The notes: generated by a model not told the origin, from the letters alone. 64,000 bases of DNA from Weissella coleopterorum (GCF_011304355.1 NZ_CP049888.1:434001-498000), one strand, 5' to 3'. Positions 28,479 through 37,996 are shown, counted from the stretch's first letter. Translations and numbers: made by a program.

Positions 28479-29275
28479 TTGAGATACCACAAGTAGTGAC
28501 CATCGCGGGAATTGACTCGAGTGGCGGTGCTGGAATTAATGCCGATTTAAAAACTTTTCATAATCAAAGAGTCTATGCTGCGACAGTTGTCACAGGAATT
28601 ACCGCACAAAATACACAAGGGGTTCAGGCAATTGAACCAACTCAGGCGGATATCATTTTGGCACAGTTCAAATCAATTTTTACGGATTTGGATATTACCG
28701 CGGCTAAAACGGGTGCCCTCTTTGATCAAATTCGCGTTCAAGCTGTCATTGATGGGCTTCATCAATTTCCGGTTAAACATTTAGTTGTTGATCCCGTGAT
28801 GGTGGCAAAGGGTGGAGTACCATTGTTGGAAACAGCGGCAATCGAATTAGTTAAGTACGAACTAATCCCACTAGCCGAAGTTATCACTCCTAACCTAGCT
28901 GAAGCGGAAGTTCTCTTAGAACGTGAAATAAAGAGTGATCAAGAGATGGAGCGGGCAGCAAAGGATTTACAAAATTTGGGAGCCCAAAATGTATTAGTTA
29001 AAGGCGGTCATCAAGCCGGCACGCTGGTGCGAGACTTAATGTTATTTGCAGATGGAACGATGACTTGGTATGAAGCGCCACGTATCGCAACAAATCGGAC
29101 TCACGGAACCGGGGATACGTTGGCAGCGTTTATCGTAGCTGGATTAGCACGGGATGAAGATTTGGCTGTGATTATGCCCCGAGCAAAAATGTTTATGAAT
29201 CAAGCGATTCAAGAAACCATTCGAGTGGGGCATGGACATGGTCCGTTAAATCATTGGGTGACGGGGGAAAAATGA
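28475..29275 (+). CDS. thiD: Hydroxymethylpyrimidine / HMP-phosphate kinase
   Basis: ThiD phosphorylates HMP and HMP-P to HMP-PP for thiamine synthesis. The 266-residue protein begins VVTIAGIDSSGGAGINADLK, the family signature, and ends with the NRTHGTGDTLAAFIVAGL anion hole. The ATGA overlap with thiM implies coupled translation. No ThiC is in the window, so HMP is probably salvaged (see tenA). Confidence 0.95.
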   Translation: MIEIPQVVTIAGIDSSGGAGINADLKTFHNQRVYAATVVTGITAQNTQGVQAIEPTQADIILAQFKSIFTDLDITAAKTGALFDQIRVQAVIDGLHQFPVKHLVVDPVMVAKGGVPLLETAAIELVKYELIPLAEVITPNLAEAEVLLEREIKSDQEMERAAKDLQNLGAQNVLVKGGHQAGTLVRDLMLFADGTMTWYEAPRIATNRTHGTGDTLAAFIVAGLARDEDLAVIMPRAKMFMNQAIQETIRVGHGHGPLNHWVTGEK

Positions 29276-29918
29276 AAAAATCACAATTACGATGTTATTT
29301 AGTTGCAGGGCCACAAGACTATCCTGGCTTAACGTTAGTTGAATTCACAGAAAAAATTATCGTTTTAATGCAGGCAGGAATAACAGCGTATCAATTCCGA
29401 GATAAGGGTTTCCATTATCAGAGCGCTACGGAACGTTTGGAGGTCGTCCAAATATTACAAAAAGCGGCTAAAAAGTGGCAAATACTGTTTATTATTAATG
29501 ATGATATAGAGCTTGCTCAATTAATTCATGCTGATGGGTTGCATGTGGGGCAGAGTGATCAAGTTCAAGCGGCCCTAGCACTCCCACAGACGACATCGAT
29601 GTTGATCGGTCTGTCAGTCTCAAATGCAACAGAATTGCAAGCTGCTCAAAAGAGCGGAGCAGATTATTTGGGGATTGGGCCAATTTTTGCGACACAATCC
29701 AAAGTTGATGCCGCACCAGCCATTGGGCTCACCAAATTAAAAACGTTGCTAATGGAGAATAAACTACCGATTGTAGCCATTGGGGGATTACCGAGCAAGT
29801 TGTACCAGCATTGGCCCAACTTGCTTTGGATGGCGTGGCAGTAATTTCACTCCTAACGCAGGCGACAACGCCTAAATTAACCATTGAAGCGATCAAAGGA
29901 GCGTGGTATGAAATTTAA
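29272..29918 (+). pseudogene. thiE: Thiamine-phosphate synthase, frameshifted near the C-terminus
   Basis: ThiE joins HMP-PP and thiazole phosphate into thiamine phosphate. The start is the ATG at 29272, which overlaps the thiD stop. QFRDKG, FIINDD, DGLHVGQSD and DYLGIGPIFATQSK are present. After VAIGG (about 29785) the main frame runs into unrelated residues and stops at 29844. The true C-terminus (TEQVVPALAQLALDGVAVIS and onward to GAWYEI, stop at 29916-29918) lies in another frame, and one missing base at GGGGGATTACC (about 29783-29793) explains it. The intact neighbours suggest a recent mutation or a base-calling error. Confidence 0.88.
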
Positions 29919-30537
29919 TCAGTATTTATTATCAAAATCAAAAGCAAAACGACAAACGATTGCTGGCACTGCTTTTGTTCAAGCGTTAATTAATGGAACC
30001 TTATCACAAAATGCTCGCAACTATTATGTCGCACAAGATCATTTTTATGTAGATAAATTTGATGCTTTTTTTCAGACGGTGACTCAAAAACTACCTCAAA
30101 CGCTCCAAGCGCAACAACCCCATGGCAATGGTTTGGAAGCAGAGGCCCATCAAGCTTTAAAACCAGATGAGGATTTGTCAAATATTTCAGTGGGAGACCA
30201 CAATTTAACCTACTTAAAGCATATTGAAGTTGCAGTTAGTCAGTCAGATCCCGTTGCCGGAATTTTAGCGTTGTTACCCTGTACAGAGTCCTACCATTTG
30301 TTGGCACGTGAGTTTTCCGAGCAAGCCGCGCTACCATTTCAAGATTGGTTTAATTACTATACCAGTCAAGATTATATGGCAACAACCCATTGGCTATGGC
30401 AGACTCTGAATACCTTGGTTCCAGATATTGGCGTTCTTTCGGTTGAACAATTGGCAGCGTGGACGAAAATTTATCAGCAAGCATACGAAGATGAAATTAA
30501 TTTTTGGCAAGCCGTTCCAATGACTAAAGATAATTAA
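29908..30537 (+). CDS. tenA: TenA-family aminopyrimidine aminohydrolase (thiaminase II)
   Basis: TenA salvages the pyrimidine part of degraded thiamine by removing an amino group from aminomethyl-pyrimidine; it can also split thiamine. The active-site Cys125 lies in LLPCTESYHLLA, and the late Glu in YEDEINFWQ. I use the ATG at 29908 (209 residues) with AAAGGAG 6 bases upstream; it overlaps the true end of thiE. It completes a salvage-only thiamine operon. Confidence 0.92.
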   Translation: MKFNQYLLSKSKAKRQTIAGTAFVQALINGTLSQNARNYYVAQDHFYVDKFDAFFQTVTQKLPQTLQAQQPHGNGLEAEAHQALKPDEDLSNISVGDHNLTYLKHIEVAVSQSDPVAGILALLPCTESYHLLAREFSEQAALPFQDWFNYYTSQDYMATTHWLWQTLNTLVPDIGVLSVEQLAAWTKIYQQAYEDEINFWQAVPMTKDN

Positions 30538-30549
30538 GCTAATTTAATT

Positions 30550-30580
30550 AAAATCCAGTTCGCTACGACTGGATTTTTTT
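30550..30580 (+). terminator. Terminator of the thiamine operon
   Basis: AAAATCCAGT pairs with ACTGGATTTTT across a TCGCTACG loop, followed by T residues. Confidence 0.9.
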
Positions 30581-30836
30581 ATTACTTTTTTAATTATTTT
30601 AGCTGGATCGTCAAAAACAGACCAAAAATTATATTTTAGTGGAATTCGGTTTAATCTTCCAATTTAAATTTAATTTATTTAGCAAAAAACTGTATTTAAA
30701 TACATTTAACCGTTTAATATTCGTGATTAGGTTGTAAAATAGCGTATTTTTAACAAAACAACGTTGAAAAGTTCGTGATTTATTAGTAAGCTAATAGATA
30801 GATTGAATGTTAATTACAAAGGAATGGAGGAAAGGT
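30581..30836 (+). promoter_or_regulatory. AT-rich upstream region of the nucleotidase/Ugp operon
   Basis: No gene. The most plausible promoter is TTGAAA near 30763 with a weak -10 17 bases later. TTTAACC, GTTTAAT and TTAACA elements around 30704-30757 resemble loose halves of Gram-positive Pho boxes but lack the regular spacing, so I do not call one. GGAGGAAAGG is the ribosome binding site of the next gene. Confidence 0.35.
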
Positions 30837-32411
30837 ATGCAAGTAAAAATTCTATCAACCTCTGATATACATGGTTATTTTAATGCCGATGACTTTAGAC
30901 GACCATTAAAAAATCATGGGTTTGGTTTAACACGAGCAGTTGAAGCCATGCAAAAAGAAGCAGATCAGTTAGGTATAAATGATTTAATAATTCGAATTGA
31001 TAATGGTGATTTTATTCAAGGTTCCCCTTTAACAAATTACCTTGAAAAGAAAGAACCACAATTTTTGCCGCTCTATGATGATTTAGCTAAATTAGCACGT
31101 TACGATGTTCGAATAATCGGTAATCATGAATTTAACTATGGTCGTGATTATTTGGAACGTGCTCTCCAAGCAAATAATGTTTTAAATGCCAATATTATTG
31201 ATCAAGCGACCCAAAAACCGTTTATTGGACAGCCTTATCAGATTTTTAGCAAAGGTAAGGTTAAAGTGGGTGTTATTGGGTTGACAACCAAATTTATTCC
31301 AAATTGGGAACCGCTTAAAAATATACAAGGTCTAATTTTTGAGGATCCAGTGTTAATTGCCCAAAAATATATTAAAATTGTACAGCCTCAAGTGGATCTC
31401 TTAATTTTGGCTTATCACGGTGGATTTGAACGTGATTTGGAAACGGGTGAGGCCCTAGGACATGTTACAGGGGAGAATCAAGGTTATGAACTCAGCCAAC
31501 TATCAGGTGTTGATGCACTTGTCACAGGACATCAACACCGTTTAATTGCCCAGCAAATTAATGGTCTCGTTGCCACCCAACCGGGCTATCGTGGAGAAGC
31601 CATAGGTGTGATGGATTTTACTTTGAATGCAGGGCAGTTGCAAACTAGTCGTGCACGGTTAATCGCAACTAAATCCTTTCCGGAAGAGCCACGTATTTTG
31701 ACTCAAATTCAACCTTTACAATCCAAAATTAACCAATGGTTGGATCAACCAATTGGGCGAGTGGGATTGAATATGAAAATTATTAATCATCATCTAGCCC
31801 GAATTGAAAGTCATCCTTTTGTTGCGTTCGTGAATCAAGTTCAAATGAAGTTTGGGAAGACGCAAATTGCGAACACAGCTATTTTTAATAATGAAGTGCG
31901 GGGCTTACCTAACTGTGTGACTAGACGGGATATTATGACCAACTACCTTTATCCGAATATCGTGGTAGTTGAGAGTTTAACAGGGCAAGAAATTGTTGAT
32001 GCAATTGAAGTGAGTGCCCGTTATTTTCAACTAAATCGTGCCTTAGAGTTGGGTGTAAATCACCACTTTATGCGGCCCAAGGTGCAACACTATAATTATG
32101 ATCTTTGGAGTGGAATAGAATATACCATCGATATGCGTCAACCGATGAATCAACGTGTCAAAGACGTATTTTTTCAGGGACGCCCCCTGCAACTAGAGCG
32201 TCACTATGAAGTCGCTTTGAATAGCTATCGAGCTAACGGGGCGGGTAATTTTAAAATGTATCAAGCTAATAAGATTGTACGTGAAGTTCCTGTCGAGATC
32301 ACTGATTTAATGGCAGACTATTTAGAAGCGTATCCTGATCTTGAAATCAATCCGCCACATAATATTAAAGTGATTGGTTATCAAAAATTAAGTTCTAAAC
32401 CAGACGGATAA
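30837..32411 (+). CDS. Cytosolic 5'-nucleotidase-family metallophosphoesterase
   Basis: A 524-residue protein of the UshA/YfkN type. The N-terminal calcineurin-like domain carries STSDIHGYFN, NGDFIQGSP, GNHEFNYG and VTGHQHR, the dimetal ligands; the C-terminal 5'-nucleotidase domain follows from about residue 330. The family hydrolyses nucleotides, 2',3'-cyclic nucleotides or related phosphoesters. Its relatives are exported or wall-bound, but this one has no signal peptide or anchor and begins directly with the catalytic domain, so it should work in the cytoplasm. The ATG at 30837 has GGAGGAAAGG just before it. It opens an operon with a Ugp-like importer. Confidence 0.85.
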   Translation: MQVKILSTSDIHGYFNADDFRRPLKNHGFGLTRAVEAMQKEADQLGINDLIIRIDNGDFIQGSPLTNYLEKKEPQFLPLYDDLAKLARYDVRIIGNHEFNYGRDYLERALQANNVLNANIIDQATQKPFIGQPYQIFSKGKVKVGVIGLTTKFIPNWEPLKNIQGLIFEDPVLIAQKYIKIVQPQVDLLILAYHGGFERDLETGEALGHVTGENQGYELSQLSGVDALVTGHQHRLIAQQINGLVATQPGYRGEAIGVMDFTLNAGQLQTSRARLIATKSFPEEPRILTQIQPLQSKINQWLDQPIGRVGLNMKIINHHLARIESHPFVAFVNQVQMKFGKTQIANTAIFNNEVRGLPNCVTRRDIMTNYLYPNIVVVESLTGQEIVDAIEVSARYFQLNRALELGVNHHFMRPKVQHYNYDLWSGIEYTIDMRQPMNQRVKDVFFQGRPLQLERHYEVALNSYRANGAGNFKMYQANKIVREVPVEITDLMADYLEAYPDLEINPPHNIKVIGYQKLSSKPDG

Positions 32412-32464
32412 ATTGATATAAGCGTAATTTATTTCCAAAGGTAACGAAAGGGCGGGAAAAGATT

Positions 32465-33529
32465 GTGGAAGTTAGTTTTAAACATGTAACATTATCGTAT
32501 GATCAAAAAAATGAAATTTTGCATGATATGGATTTTGTCATTCCATCAGGGAAATTGATTGCTCTATTAGGACCATCAGGAGGTGGTAAATCAACGACTC
32601 TTAATTTGATTTCCGGCTTATTGCAACCCAGTCAAGGTGAAATTTTTTTTGGTAGTGAAAATGTAACTAAACAGGATGCACTAAAACGGGGAGTGGGGAT
32701 GGTCTTTCAAAATTATGCATTATATCCTCATTTAACCGTTCTAGATAATATTATTTTTCCGATGAAAATGGCGAAAATCCCTAAAAAAATTAGACAAGAA
32801 AAAGCATTGGCACTAGCAAAATTAGTACGTGTTATGCCTCAAATCAATCAAAAACTAGCCGCGTTATCTGGAGGGCAGCAGCAACGAGTAGCAATTGCCC
32901 GAGCATTAGCGAAAGAACCAACTTTACTTTTATTAGATGAACCACTATCGAATTTAGATGCACGCTTACGAGTAGAGATGCGTGAAGAAATTCGCAGGAT
33001 TCAGATTGCAACTGGCGTGACCACGATTTTTGTAACGCATGACCAAAATGAAGCACTACATGTGGCTGATCAAATTATGGTCTTAAATGAAGGGATTGTT
33101 CAACAATTTGGCGCCACACAGACGTTATATACCAATCCGATAAATCAATTTGTCGCCGAATTTATTGGAGAACCACGGTTAAATGTGATTCCGGTTCAGG
33201 CGCTGCGCACTGCAGTAGGCGGAATTTTTGGGACTGGGGCCGCACAAATTGAACGGTTGGGGATTCGAGCTGAAGCATTTTCACTAAAACCGATGGCTCA
33301 ACCGCATATTCAAATCCCGATTGAGATTAATCAAATTCAGTATTTTGGTCAAGAACAACGCATCGACTTGCAATTAAACGGTTATCAGGTAATTGCCAAT
33401 CAAATGGAATCAGAACATCAAAAATTGGGAAAAACAATGGGTTATGTTCCAATTGATCAAATCTATGGCTTTGATGCTAAAGGTCGAAGAATCTATGCTG
33501 AACAAAGTAGGGAGGTTCAACATGCTTAA
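32465..33529 (+). CDS. ugpC: ABC importer ATPase, UgpC/MsmK family
   Basis: The ATP-hydrolysing subunit of a carbohydrate/glycerol-phosphate class importer, 354 residues. Walker A is GPSGGGKST, Q-loop FQNYALYPHL, signature LSGGQQQR, Walker B LLLLDEPLSNLD and H-loop VTHDQ; a TOBE regulatory domain fills residues 235-354. It uses a GTG start with GGGCGGG upstream. The end overlaps the first permease by 8 bases. This ATPase group is shared by several sugar importers, so the substrate comes from the other subunits. Confidence 0.9.
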   Translation: MEVSFKHVTLSYDQKNEILHDMDFVIPSGKLIALLGPSGGGKSTTLNLISGLLQPSQGEIFFGSENVTKQDALKRGVGMVFQNYALYPHLTVLDNIIFPMKMAKIPKKIRQEKALALAKLVRVMPQINQKLAALSGGQQQRVAIARALAKEPTLLLLDEPLSNLDARLRVEMREEIRRIQIATGVTTIFVTHDQNEALHVADQIMVLNEGIVQQFGATQTLYTNPINQFVAEFIGEPRLNVIPVQALRTAVGGIFGTGAAQIERLGIRAEAFSLKPMAQPHIQIPIEINQIQYFGQEQRIDLQLNGYQVIANQMESEHQKLGKTMGYVPIDQIYGFDAKGRRIYAEQSREVQHA

Positions 33530-34418
33530 GATTGGTAGACCAACTTGGCGTGAGACCATTAAAGGTTGGTTATATGTTTTACCCATGTTGCTGATTGTGT
33601 TGGTATTTGGAATTTATCCGATTATCGCTAGCTTTACCATGAGTTTTTTTACAGAATATAATTTCTTTACGAATGAAGTTTTAGCGACTGGTTGGGGTAA
33701 TTTCATGGATTTGTTCCTGGATCCTAATTTCCAATTAGCTTTAAAAAACACATTTATTTTTGTCTTAGGTGTCGTTCCTTTGGAAATCGGATTATCTTTA
33801 CTAATCGCGACATTGTTGAATCAGATTACTTGGTTAGCAGGGTGGTTTAGAACCATCTACTTTCTTCCCTTTGTGACTTCCGTGGTAGCAATCGCAATGG
33901 TTTGGCGTTGGATCTACAATAAAGATGCGGGCCTACTTAATCACGGGCTAGGCTGGTTGGGAATTCAACCGATTGATTGGTTAAACGATCCACATTTTGC
34001 ATTATTGGCTTTAATTATTTTAGCCATTTGGAAAGGATTAGGCTTTAACATAATGCTATTTTTAGTGGCATTAAATAATGTGGACCAACGTTTGTATAAT
34101 GCAGCTAAATTAGATGGAGCTAAGCCGTGGCAGCAATGGTGCTATATTACCATCCCCATGATTTCACCCATGACTTTACTAGTAACTGTTAATGCGGTGA
34201 TTGCTGCATTTAAAGTTTTTGATGAAGTATATGCATTATTTGGCGGACAACCGGGACCAGCGAATGCAGGAATAACATTGGTATATTATCTGTATCGGGC
34301 TTTTTATGAACAAAATCAATATGGTCAAGCTGCCGCTGCGGGCGTTATCTTATTCTTGATTATCTTATTGGTGACCCTCATCCAATTTTCGATCAGTAAA
34401 CGTCATGTCCATTACTAG
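33522..34418 (+). CDS. ugpA: ABC importer permease, UgpA-like
   Basis: A 298-residue MalF-type permease with six membrane segments. The EAA loop that contacts the ATPase reads YNAAKLDGAKPWQQWCYITI. The start is ATG 33522 with GGAGG 5 bases upstream, inside the end of the ATPase gene. It pairs with the next gene to form the channel. Confidence 0.9.
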   Translation: MLKIGRPTWRETIKGWLYVLPMLLIVLVFGIYPIIASFTMSFFTEYNFFTNEVLATGWGNFMDLFLDPNFQLALKNTFIFVLGVVPLEIGLSLLIATLLNQITWLAGWFRTIYFLPFVTSVVAIAMVWRWIYNKDAGLLNHGLGWLGIQPIDWLNDPHFALLALIILAIWKGLGFNIMLFLVALNNVDQRLYNAAKLDGAKPWQQWCYITIPMISPMTLLVTVNAVIAAFKVFDEVYALFGGQPGPANAGITLVYYLYRAFYEQNQYGQAAAAGVILFLIILLVTLIQFSISKRHVHY

Positions 34419-34427
34419 GAGGATAAG

Positions 34428-35249
34428 ATGAAAATATCGGTGAATAAAATATTCATTTATTTAGTTTTAAGTATTGGGGCGTTTTCGATGCTACTACCCT
34501 TTTATTGGATGATCACAACGGCTTTTAAAACGGGTTTTGAAAGCCTACAAACTCCCATTACGTGGTGGCCTAAAAAATTGATTTGGCAAAATTGGAGTCA
34601 TGCCTGGCAAGCCGCCCCATTTCTGCAATATTTAATTAATTCCGTGATTGTGGCCTTAGCGACAACGGTGGGCCAAATTTTTACGGCGATTTTAGCTGCC
34701 TTTGCCTTTTCTAAATTGAATTTTAGTGGTAAAAAAGTGCTCTTTGGTCTTTTACTAATGACAATGATGGTGCCCATTGAGATACTAATTATTCCAAATT
34801 TTGTGACCTTATCCCAAATGAAACTCATCAATACTTATGGAGCGTTGATTATTCCATGGTTAGGGAGTTTCTTTGCCGTCTTTACCCTGCGGCAAAGTTT
34901 CAATATGATTCCAGAACAACTTTATTTTGCAGCGCGTTTAGACGGCGCATCAGATTGGCTTTTTTTATGGCAAATTTTAGTGCCAAATGCAAAATCATCG
35001 ATCACAGCCATCTTGCTCCTTCAAATGATTGGTTCGTGGAATTCATTTATGTGGCCATTAATTGTGACCAATACCGAAAATCTCAGAACATTACCAGTTG
35101 GATTACAAGCGTTTTCAACAGATTCAGGGGTGAATTATCCGGAACTAATGGCGGCTTCAACCTTTGTGATTTTACCGATGGCACTCTTATATGTGTGCTT
35201 CAATAAATACGTTGTAATTGGTATTAGTAATAATGGCTTAAAAGGTTAG
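34428..35249 (+). CDS. ugpE: ABC importer permease, UgpE-like
   Basis: A 273-residue MalG-type permease with six membrane segments and the EAA loop YFAARLDGASDWLFLWQILV. AGGAGG lies 7 bases before the ATG, and it begins 9 bases after ugpA. Confidence 0.9.
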   Translation: MKISVNKIFIYLVLSIGAFSMLLPFYWMITTAFKTGFESLQTPITWWPKKLIWQNWSHAWQAAPFLQYLINSVIVALATTVGQIFTAILAAFAFSKLNFSGKKVLFGLLLMTMMVPIEILIIPNFVTLSQMKLINTYGALIIPWLGSFFAVFTLRQSFNMIPEQLYFAARLDGASDWLFLWQILVPNAKSSITAILLLQMIGSWNSFMWPLIVTNTENLRTLPVGLQAFSTDSGVNYPELMAASTFVILPMALLYVCFNKYVVIGISNNGLKG

Positions 35250-35440
35250 TTTGCACAGATCACTTTTATGAGTGGTCATTAGGAATATGGAATTATATTT
35301 TTAATGACTGCTGATAAAGGCTTAATCTGATTAAGGGCCCGATCAGACTATGACCACAGCAGCCTAGTTGATTTGAATCGGCTAGGGAGGAGTAGCAATA
35401 TTTATCGTTTTCTTGGAATTTTGAAAGGATCTGGTTAGTC
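35250..35440 (+). promoter_or_regulatory. Structured gap before the binding-protein gene
   Basis: This 191-base gap inside the operon contains several hairpins: GATCACT/AGTGGTC just after ugpE, TCTGAT/ATCAGA around 35327-35348, and CTAG-TTGATTTGAATCGG-CTAG near 35365-35386. Such stem-loops often raise the amount of binding-protein mRNA relative to the permease part. No T run is seen. Confidence 0.4.
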
Positions 35441-36724
35441 ATGAATCAAACATTCAAAAAATTAGCAGTCTCATCGGCAGTCATGGTGATGACCTTCGCA
35501 GGAATTTCGGTCAGTCTGACTAATGTTGTCAGCGCCGCTAAAAAACCAACCAAAATTACAGTTTGGCATGCTATGAATGGTGTTTATAATGATGCTTTAA
35601 AGGATGAAGTCGCAGATTTTAATGCTTCACAAAAGGACTATAAAGTTGAAATCACCGGTCAAGGGGACTACACGACTTTAAATCAGAAGGTGATGGCGGC
35701 AGCTAAGTCAAAAACTTTACCAACGGTGGCACAAGCGACCTATACCCAAGTTCCGGATTATGCCAAAAATGGAATTGTCAAAAATTTAGATCAACAGGTC
35801 AAAGGGAAACAAGGCTGGAGTAAAAAAGATTTGAAAAATATTTATCCAGGCTTCTTAGCACAAACTAAATATAAAGGGCATTATTATGCGATGCCGTTTT
35901 CAGCTTCGGTCCGAATCATGCTTTACAATAAAACTTTATTAGATCAATATAATTTGAGTGTGCCTAAAACTTGGGATGATATTCAAGCTATGGCACCTAC
36001 ATTAGCCAAAGATGGCATTGCAACCGTTGGCTTTGATAAGTCTTATGATATGGAGTTAAATGGGTTAATGCACGCAGTTGGTGTCGAAGGAGTGGATGCT
36101 AAAGGCAAGATTCACATTGACGACCCCAAAGCGGTTAAGGCGGCTGATATGTTAAATCAACTGTTACAACAAGGTTATGCCAAGTCTGCTGGTTCTGATA
36201 TGTATGGTACCAATAACTTTGTCAATGGTAAAACGGCTTTGAGTTTTACCTCTTCTGCCGGAATTGCGGCTACCAAGCAAGCCGCTCCTGATGGCATGGA
36301 GTGGGGTACAGCGGTAGTCCCTTCTTATCAAGGTAAAACAGCAACCCAGTTTGCTGGCAATAATCTCGTTTTGACTTCTCAAGCCAATAAAAAACAAGCG
36401 GCCGGGGCCTTTGCCTTTATGAAATATGTCATGTCTGATAAAGAAACGGTGAAATGGGCTAAAGCTACAGGATATTTACCTGTAACTAAGAAGGGGGCCG
36501 CTTCTAAGGATTACAAGAAGTATTTGCAAGCTAATCCGATGGCGCAAGCCGGTTCAAATTCCTTAAAGTATGGCTTTTCTGATCCAGCCTTTACTGGTTT
36601 TCAAGAATATCGTAATCAATTGTTAGCAGCGGTCGACCAAATGATTACGAAGCAAACTCCAGCGAAGGACGCCTTGAAGACTTTGAAGCAACAAACGCAA
36701 AAAATCGTGAAGGAAGCTAAATAA
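35441..36724 (+). CDS. ugpB: ABC importer solute-binding protein, UgpB-like
   Basis: A 427-residue family 1 binding protein. The start ITVWHAMNGVYNDALKDEV resembles UgpB (WHxMxG, then FN and DYK), suggesting glycerol-3-phosphate or glycerophosphodiesters, but this is inference. The signal peptide is MNQTFKKLAVSSAVMVMTFA and onward to VVSA-AKK, a plain Sec type. There is no cysteine lipobox, although Gram-positive binding proteins are normally lipoproteins, so it would be released or held another way. The next gene starts at the base after its stop codon. Confidence 0.85.
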   Translation: MNQTFKKLAVSSAVMVMTFAGISVSLTNVVSAAKKPTKITVWHAMNGVYNDALKDEVADFNASQKDYKVEITGQGDYTTLNQKVMAAAKSKTLPTVAQATYTQVPDYAKNGIVKNLDQQVKGKQGWSKKDLKNIYPGFLAQTKYKGHYYAMPFSASVRIMLYNKTLLDQYNLSVPKTWDDIQAMAPTLAKDGIATVGFDKSYDMELNGLMHAVGVEGVDAKGKIHIDDPKAVKAADMLNQLLQQGYAKSAGSDMYGTNNFVNGKTALSFTSSAGIAATKQAAPDGMEWGTAVVPSYQGKTATQFAGNNLVLTSQANKKQAAGAFAFMKYVMSDKETVKWAKATGYLPVTKKGAASKDYKKYLQANPMAQAGSNSLKYGFSDPAFTGFQEYRNQLLAAVDQMITKQTPAKDALKTLKQQTQKIVKEAK

Positions 36725-37930
36725 ATGCAAACAACGGTCCAATTTTTAAATGGCCTCGATACAATTGGTGGAAATGTGGTGTCATTTGTTAATGGAACCA
36801 CGCGATTGGTGATGGATTTAGGAATTAATTTTAATCCGGAGCAGCAAGCTAATGCCGATGGGTATGCGATCGGATACTTCCCGAAATTACCAACCTTATT
36901 TACGGATCAACAAGCAGATGAATTGAAAACTTTTGTTTTTATTTCGCATCTACATATTGATCATATGGGGGCTTTAAGCTATTTAAAGCAAAATACCTTA
37001 GTTTATATGAGCCAAGCTAGTTATGATTTATATCAAGTTTTATTAACATTGGGTTGGGAAAAGCCGACCGTGGCCAATATTAAGGTTTTGGAGTCTGAAG
37101 TGGCAATGAGCTTTGGTCCCTTTACAGTGACGGGATATGTGACAGATCATGATATTCAAGGCGCTATGATGTTTAAAATTTCAGATGGGACACATCTCTT
37201 TGTCCATAGTGGCGATGTTCGTTGGGACGGAGATCAGGCGGATTTGGTCACTCACTGGGTGCACGCTTTGCAAAATGAAACGGTGGATTTACTTTTGATG
37301 GAGGGAACGGAATTTAGTTTTCCCAAGTCACAAAATTTGCAACGAAATACTGAGATGCAACTTCAACAGCAATTTCAACAAAAGATGTTGCAAACCGATC
37401 AATTAATTGTTATAAATCCGTATGAACGGAACGTACGTCGACTAGTTGCGTTGTACAATTCAGCCCAAGCTGCTGGTCGACAAATGGTCTGGGAACCTGA
37501 ATATGCTCAGATTTTAAAAAAATTGGATAGTTTTGCGGGGCTCGTTTTAGGTAGCGATATTAGTTGGCAAATGATCAAAGAAACTCCGCAACGGTTTGTG
37601 GTACAAAATCGTTTTCATAACCTCGCACAATTGAGCCAGTTGAGAGCTCCGTTTATTTATTTGCATATGAACGGTGAACCACTGGGACGCTATGATGAAC
37701 GGTTTTCACAAATGGAACATTTTTTACAGGAACAGCAGGGTACATTAATTGAATTAGGCGCTAGTGGACATGCCACGCGTACTGATCTAACTAAAATTGC
37801 ACACCTCGTCAATGCTAAAGTAACGGTTCCATGGCATACTTTTAAGTCGAGTTTAATGGCTGATCAGTTACGAAAAGTCGGGTTAACGGTAAAACAACCT
37901 GAAAAAAACGAAACGTTGAATTTTGAATAG
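36725..37930 (+). CDS. Beta-CASP metallo-beta-lactamase protein (RNase J-like)
   Basis: A 401-residue protein. Metal ligands are HLHIDH (motif 2), the His of TDHDIQGA and SGD in HSGDVRW. The beta-CASP marks are MEGTE (motif A), ASGHATRTDL (B) and VPWHT (C). Proteins of this type include RNase J and other nucleic-acid hydrolases, but this one is much shorter than RNase J (about 555 residues) and lacks its C-terminal domain. Its place directly behind ugpB suggests a hydrolase acting on the imported compound, though an RNase role is equally possible. Confidence 0.75.
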   Translation: MQTTVQFLNGLDTIGGNVVSFVNGTTRLVMDLGINFNPEQQANADGYAIGYFPKLPTLFTDQQADELKTFVFISHLHIDHMGALSYLKQNTLVYMSQASYDLYQVLLTLGWEKPTVANIKVLESEVAMSFGPFTVTGYVTDHDIQGAMMFKISDGTHLFVHSGDVRWDGDQADLVTHWVHALQNETVDLLLMEGTEFSFPKSQNLQRNTEMQLQQQFQQKMLQTDQLIVINPYERNVRRLVALYNSAQAAGRQMVWEPEYAQILKKLDSFAGLVLGSDISWQMIKETPQRFVVQNRFHNLAQLSQLRAPFIYLHMNGEPLGRYDERFSQMEHFLQEQQGTLIELGASGHATRTDLTKIAHLVNAKVTVPWHTFKSSLMADQLRKVGLTVKQPEKNETLNFE

Positions 37931-37950
37931 CTCTAAGATTTGATCTAGCA

Positions 37951-37988
37951 AGGTCGATGGTGGGGAAACCAACTATCGATCTTTTTTG
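37951..37988 (+). terminator. Terminator of the Ugp-like operon
   Basis: A stem of about 15 bp with G-T pairs (AGGTCGATGGT with ACTATCGATCT) and a T run. Confidence 0.8.
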
Positions 37989-37996
37989 TTTACAAT

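Noticed and set aside
30700..30760. PhoP box before the nucleotidase/Ugp operon
   Set aside because: TTTAACC, TTTAAT and TTAACA are present, but not with the regular spacing of direct repeats that the Gram-positive Pho box needs.
35250..35440. Separate promoter or terminator before ugpB
   Set aside because: Hairpins are there but no T run and no good promoter pair; a role in mRNA processing is more likely.
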